Shown piece after piece: positions 61,057 to 64,000 of a stretch of DNA of 64,000 nt. Source of the DNA: Nocardioides mangrovi (GTDB taxonomy: Bacteria > Actinomycetota > Actinomycetes > Propionibacteriales > Nocardioidaceae); the NCBI RefSeq assembly GCF_020073815.1, contig NZ_JAIQZJ010000019.1, positions 1 to 64,000 of the forward strand, read 5' to 3'. Position numbers and translations under genes: made by a program. How positions within the stretch are numbered: the stretch's first letter is position 1; the number at the start of each line of letters is the position of its first letter. The notes beneath the pieces were generated by a model, which was given only the letters and a program-made list of their open reading frames with translations, was not told the origin of the DNA and did no database searches.

Positions 61057-62349
61057 GTGGCACGCATCGGTGACGGAGGCGACCTGCTCAAGTGCTCCTT
61101 CTGCGGAAAGAGCCAGAAGCAGGTGAAGAAGCTCATCGCAGGCCCGGGTGTCTACATCTGTGACGAGTGCATCGACCTCTGCAACGAGATCATCGAGGAG
61201 GAGCTCAGCGAGGGCACCGAGGTCAGCCTCGACGAGCTGCCCAAGCCGCGCGAGATCTTCGAGTTCCTCAACTCCTACGTGATCGGCCAGGAGCAGGCGA
61301 AGAAGTCGCTCGCCGTCGCGGTCTACAACCACTACAAGCGCGTCCAGGCCGGCCTCCAGCCGGGCTCCGCGTCCGGTCCGGGCAAGCACAGCAAGGACGA
61401 GGTCGTCGAGGTCGCCAAGTCCAACATCCTGGTGATCGGTCCCACCGGCTGCGGCAAGACCTACCTCGCCCAGACCCTGGCGCGGATGCTCAACGTGCCG
61501 TTCGCGATCGCCGACGCCACCGCCCTCACCGAGGCCGGCTACGTCGGTGAGGACGTCGAGAACATCCTCCTCAAGCTGATCCAGGCCGCCGACTACGACG
61601 TCAAGAAGGCCGAGACCGGCATCATCTACATCGACGAGATCGACAAGGTGGCCCGCAAGGCGGAGAACCCCTCGATCACGCGCGACGTCTCCGGCGAGGG
61701 CGTCCAGCAGGCGCTGCTGAAGATCATCGAGGGCACCACCGCCTCGGTGCCGCCGCAGGGGGGCCGCAAGCACCCCCACCAGGAGTTCATCCAGATCGAC
61801 ACCACCAACATCCTCTTCATCGTGGGTGGTGCCTTCGCGGGCCTCGAGCACATCGTCGAGCAGCGGGTCGGCAAGAAGACCCTCGGCTTCACCGCCGAGG
61901 TGCGCGGCCAGGCCGAGAAGGAGGCCGAGGACCTCCTCGCGCAGGTGCGCCCCGAGGACCTCACCAAGTTCGGCCTGATCCCCGAGTTCATCGGCCGCCT
62001 GCCGCTGATCGCGAGCGTGAGCAAGCTCGACCAGGAAGCCCTGGTCCAGATCCTCACCGAGCCGCGCAACGCGCTGGTCAAGCAGTACCAGAAGCTCTTC
62101 GAGCTCGACGGCGTCGAGCTGGAGTTCACCGAGGAGGCCGTCCAGGCCATCGCCGACAAGGCCATGGAGCGGGGCACCGGCGCCCGCGGCCTGCGCGCGA
62201 TCATCGAGGAGGTCCTCCTCCACGTCATGTACGACGTGCCGTCCCGGGGCGACATCGGCAAGGTCATCGTCACCGGTGAGGTCGTCGCCGACGAGGTCGC
62301 CCCGACCCTGGTGCCGCGCAAGGCCGAGGCGAAGAAGAAGTCCGCCTGA
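61057..62349 (+). CDS. clpX: ATP-dependent Clp protease ATP-binding subunit
   Basis: A 430-residue AAA+ unfoldase. The N-terminal zinc-binding domain has Cys13, Cys16, Cys35 and Cys38. Walker A GPTGCGKT is at residues 128-135, Walker B IIYIDEIDK follows, and IPEFIGRLP lies in the sensor region. RKHPHQEFIQIDTTNILF and VGGAFAGLE are standard ClpX segments. GGAGG lies upstream of the GTG. It feeds substrates to ClpP1P2. A short hairpin follows immediately after the stop. Confidence 0.97.
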   Translation: MARIGDGGDLLKCSFCGKSQKQVKKLIAGPGVYICDECIDLCNEIIEEELSEGTEVSLDELPKPREIFEFLNSYVIGQEQAKKSLAVAVYNHYKRVQAGLQPGSASGPGKHSKDEVVEVAKSNILVIGPTGCGKTYLAQTLARMLNVPFAIADATALTEAGYVGEDVENILLKLIQAADYDVKKAETGIIYIDEIDKVARKAENPSITRDVSGEGVQQALLKIIEGTTASVPPQGGRKHPHQEFIQIDTTNILFIVGGAFAGLEHIVEQRVGKKTLGFTAEVRGQAEKEAEDLLAQVRPEDLTKFGLIPEFIGRLPLIASVSKLDQEALVQILTEPRNALVKQYQKLFELDGVELEFTEEAVQAIADKAMERGTGARGLRAIIEEVLLHVMYDVPSRGDIGKVIVTGEVVADEVAPTLVPRKAEAKKKSA

Positions 62350-62351
62350 CC

Positions 62352-62368
62352 GGTCGGCGACGCCGACC
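62352..62368 (+). terminator. Terminator-like hairpin after clpX
   Basis: GGTCGGC pairs with GCCGACC around a 3-base loop, two bases after the clpX stop. Confidence 0.55.
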
Positions 62369-62465
62369 CGTAGCCCGCGCGGACCAGTCCGCCTAGTCCA
62401 TTCGGGTCATCTCTGGGCCAGGGTTTTGTCGAGCCCGCGTCCCACCCGTAACACTCCCTCTCGAA

Positions 62466-62486
62466 GGGTCAGCCACGGGCTGGCCC
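62466..62486 (+). other. Hairpin in the leader of the His-rich protein gene
   Basis: GGGTCAGCC and GGCTGGCCC (one G-U) flank ACG, 28 bases before the start codon. With GGGAGGA at 62498-62504 it forms a structured 5' leader. I could not match it to any known riboswitch. Confidence 0.4.
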
Positions 62487-62513
62487 GACGCCGTCTCGGG
62501 AGGACCGTTGTTG

Positions 62514-63194
62514 ATGAAGCCGGAGCATCGTCGGCCGCTGATCGCGGCGGTGGTCGTGCTGCTCGCGTGCACGGGCATGATCGCCCACGCGATGCGGACC
62601 GACGCCCTCGGTGTCGTGGCGCGCCCGATGCGGGTGATCGCCGGAGAGGTCGTCGACCCGGTCGAGCGGGCGCCGCAGCAGGCGCGCACCGCGCACGACG
62701 CCCCCGTCGTCGAGCCGGCCGCGCCGTCGAGCGCCGACCCGAGCACCGACCCGAGCACGACCTCGAGCACGACCTCGAGCTCCGCCCCCGCGACCGCGTC
62801 GGGGGAGCCCACCAGGTCGCCCGCCACGCCGGCGCACGTCGACCACCACGCGCCGGCGCACGAGCAGGCGTCGCCGGCCGGGCACCAGGACCAGGGCCTG
62901 CACCTCGGCCAGCAGGGCCAGGGGAACGACGGCGTCAGCCCCGGTCACGCCGAGGGTGGCAGCGACCAGGGCCACGACCAGGGCCACGACCAGGGCCACG
63001 ACCAGGGTGGGGACCAGGGCGAGGACCAGGGCGGCGACCACGGCGAGGACGAGAACGGGCACGCCCGTCCGTGGTCGCACGCGACGTCCGAGGACTGGCG
63101 CGCGGCGGCCGAGCAGCTGCTCCGCGCCGTTCAGGACCTGGCGCAGGGCGCCGGGATCACTCCTCCGTGGGAGCAAGCTCAGCCGACACGCTGA
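62514..63194 (+). CDS. Membrane-anchored protein with His/Asp/Gln-rich repeats
   Basis: A 226-residue protein of no recognised family. A single N-terminal membrane helix (PLIAAVVVLLACTGMIAHAM) is followed by an extracytoplasmic Pro/Ala/Ser/Thr-rich stretch, then a His-rich segment (VDHHAPAHEQ) and tandem GHDQ/GGDQ units (residues about 150-180) rich in His, Asp and Glu, and finally a short helix near the C-terminus. The composition suggests metal or polyanion contact, but no fold is visible. GGGAGGA lies 10 bases before the ATG; two TTG codons directly before it are possible starts. Its last 38 bases are antisense to the end of valS. Confidence 0.7.
   Translation: MKPEHRRPLIAAVVVLLACTGMIAHAMRTDALGVVARPMRVIAGEVVDPVERAPQQARTAHDAPVVEPAAPSSADPSTDPSTTSSTTSSSAPATASGEPTRSPATPAHVDHHAPAHEQASPAGHQDQGLHLGQQGQGNDGVSPGHAEGGSDQGHDQGHDQGHDQGGDQGEDQGGDHGEDENGHARPWSHATSEDWRAAAEQLLRAVQDLAQGAGITPPWEQAQPTR
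62964..62999 (+). repeat. Three perfect 12-base tandem repeats within a coding region
   Basis: The unit GACCAGGGCCAC occurs three times without change, then decays to about 63047. It encodes the DQGH repeats of the His-rich protein. Copy number could vary by slippage. Confidence 0.85.
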
Positions 63195-64000
63195 GCTCGG
63201 TCGCACCGTCCACGGCGGTGAAGACGAGGTCCCCGGTGATCTTGCCGGTCTTGCGCAGGTCGTCCGCAGCCAGCTCGGCCGCGCGGACCAGCGCCTCCGG
63301 CCCGCTGATCTCGACCCGCGACAGCTCCGCGCGCATCGAGACCTTCGCGGTCGACTTGGCACCGCGGATCCCGACCAGCGCGGCCGCGACCGCCTCCAGG
63401 GTCGAGGCGTCCGTGGCCGCGGCGGAGCCGAGCTCGGCCGGGGTCGGCCAGGCCGAGGTGTGGATCGAACCCTCCTGCCACCACGACCAGACCTCCTCGG
63501 TCACGTAGGGCAGGAACGGCGCGAGCAGCCGCAGCTGGACGTCGAGCGCGATCGCGAGGGTCGCCTTCGCCGAGACGGTGGCGGCGCCACCCTGCTCGTC
63601 GTACGCGCGCTCCTTGACCAGCTCGAGGTAGTCGTCGCAGAACTCCCAGAAGAACTTCTCGGCGGTCTCGAGCGCGGTGGTGTAGTCGTAGGCCTCGAAC
63701 GCGTCGGTGGCCGTGGTGACGACCTGGGCGAGGCGGCCGAGCAGCGCGCAGTCGACGGGCTCGGCGACCTCGAACGGGTTGACCCCGGTCGCGCCGACGC
63801 CGCCGAGGACGAACTTGGAGGCGTTGAGGACCTTCATCGCCAGCCGGCGGCCCACCTTCATCTGGCTCTCGTCGAAGGGCGAGTCCAGGCCGGGGCGGGC
63901 CATCGCCGCGCGCCAGCGGACCGCGTCGGCGCCGAACTTGTCGAGGATCTCGGTCGGGACGACCACGTTGCCCTTGGACTTCGACATCTTCTTGCGGTCG
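63157..64000 (-). CDS. valS: Valine--tRNA ligase, C-terminal part
   Basis: The reverse strand is open from the window edge to the stop at 63157, about 281 residues of a class I aminoacyl-tRNA synthetase. The KMSKS loop (DRKKMSKSKGNVVVP) lies right at the edge, followed by FGADAVRWRAAMARPGLDSPF, MKVGRRLAMKVLNASKFVL, the anticodon-binding helical domain (FCDDYLELVKERAYD, LAPFLPYVTEEVWSWW) and a short C-terminal tail. These features fit ValRS rather than IleRS or LeuRS. The catalytic HIGH and editing domains are outside the window. The gene converges on and overlaps the His-rich protein gene. Confidence 0.93.
   Translation of the reverse strand, partial: DRKKMSKSKGNVVVPTEILDKFGADAVRWRAAMARPGLDSPFDESQMKVGRRLAMKVLNASKFVLGGVGATGVNPFEVAEPVDCALLGRLAQVVTTATDAFEAYDYTTALETAEKFFWEFCDDYLELVKERAYDEQGGAATVSAKATLAIALDVQLRLLAPFLPYVTEEVWSWWQEGSIHTSAWPTPAELGSAAATDASTLEAVAAALVGIRGAKSTAKVSMRAELSRVEISGPEALVRAAELAADDLRKTGKITGDLVFTAVDGATELSVSAELAPTEE

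Noticed and set aside
62400..62513. Possible riboswitch (c-di-AMP or other) upstream of the His-rich protein
   Set aside because: Only one clear stem is visible. I could not align the leader to the conserved core of ydaO, cobalamin, SAM or glycine riboswitches.
62941..63047. Tandem repeats resembling a CRISPR array
   Set aside because: The 12-base units are contiguous with no spacers and encode an in-frame amino-acid repeat.

Overview
The window is very GC-rich double-stranded DNA with the gene content of an actinobacterium. The closest match from memory is a Nocardioides-type member of the Propionibacteriales. Supporting signs are mycobacterium-like gene order in several blocks, many GTG starts, a DtxR/IdeR-type iron box, paired clpP1/clpP2, acyl-CoA carboxylase subunits with a small epsilon subunit, and DUF222- and AbiEi/DUF559-type nuclease genes with repeats beside them. 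No phage, insertion sequence, CRISPR array or rRNA was seen. The species assignment is inference.

Layout. 1-4.4 kb: start of a DUF222/HNH-like gene, glutathione peroxidase, a VOC protein, a merR-aldo/keto reductase operon, and an SDR enzyme coupled to heme oxygenase. 4.5-11.1 kb: a heme-uptake operon (hmuTUV plus three secreted proteins, two with HtaA domains) divergent from heme oxygenase across an iron box. 11-21.7 kb: purine nucleoside phosphorylase, an AbiEi/DUF559 gene with hairpins on both sides, two flavin disulfide reductases, two tandem SpoIID proteins, and a BenE transporter with an XRE-cupin regulator. 21.8-29 kb: pyruvate carboxylase, two PH-domain membrane proteins and the biotinylated acyl-CoA carboxylase alpha subunit. 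29-33.3 kb: a soluble three-PAS chemoreceptor, a three-domain CheW protein and a GAF protein. 33.3-40.5 kb: MpaB-like oxygenase, TetR regulators, acyl-CoA dehydrogenase, a reductase under a SoxR/MerR-type promoter, GtrA, Maf and an MFS exporter. 40.5-46.1 kb: GH6 lipoprotein, orphan response regulator, a second DUF559 gene inside inverted repeats, a lipoprotein and a membrane glycosyltransferase. 46.3-54.9 kb: accE/accB, birA, PH protein, adenylate cyclase, a stand-alone winged-helix protein, purK/purE, esterase, rpiB and a Nei-type glycosylase. 55-64 kb: PP2C phosphatase, tRNA-Gly and tRNA-Pro, tig, lipase, SRPBCC protein, clpP1-clpP2, clpX, a His-rich anchored protein and the 3' part of valS.

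How they work together. The carboxylase genes, biotin ligase and acyl-CoA dehydrogenase form an acyl-CoA metabolism set. The heme block takes up and degrades heme under iron control. tig-clpP1P2-clpX is the protein quality-control set.

Two patterns cross the window. First, about 25 genes have a TANNNT-like -10 hexamer ending 6-7 bases before the start codon, which predicts leaderless mRNAs. Second, the three nuclease-like genes each carry a TTGTCCACA-type motif 50-61 bases upstream in the gene's own orientation, together with hairpin or inverted-repeat flanks. This second pattern is the best candidate for an undescribed repeat-associated system.
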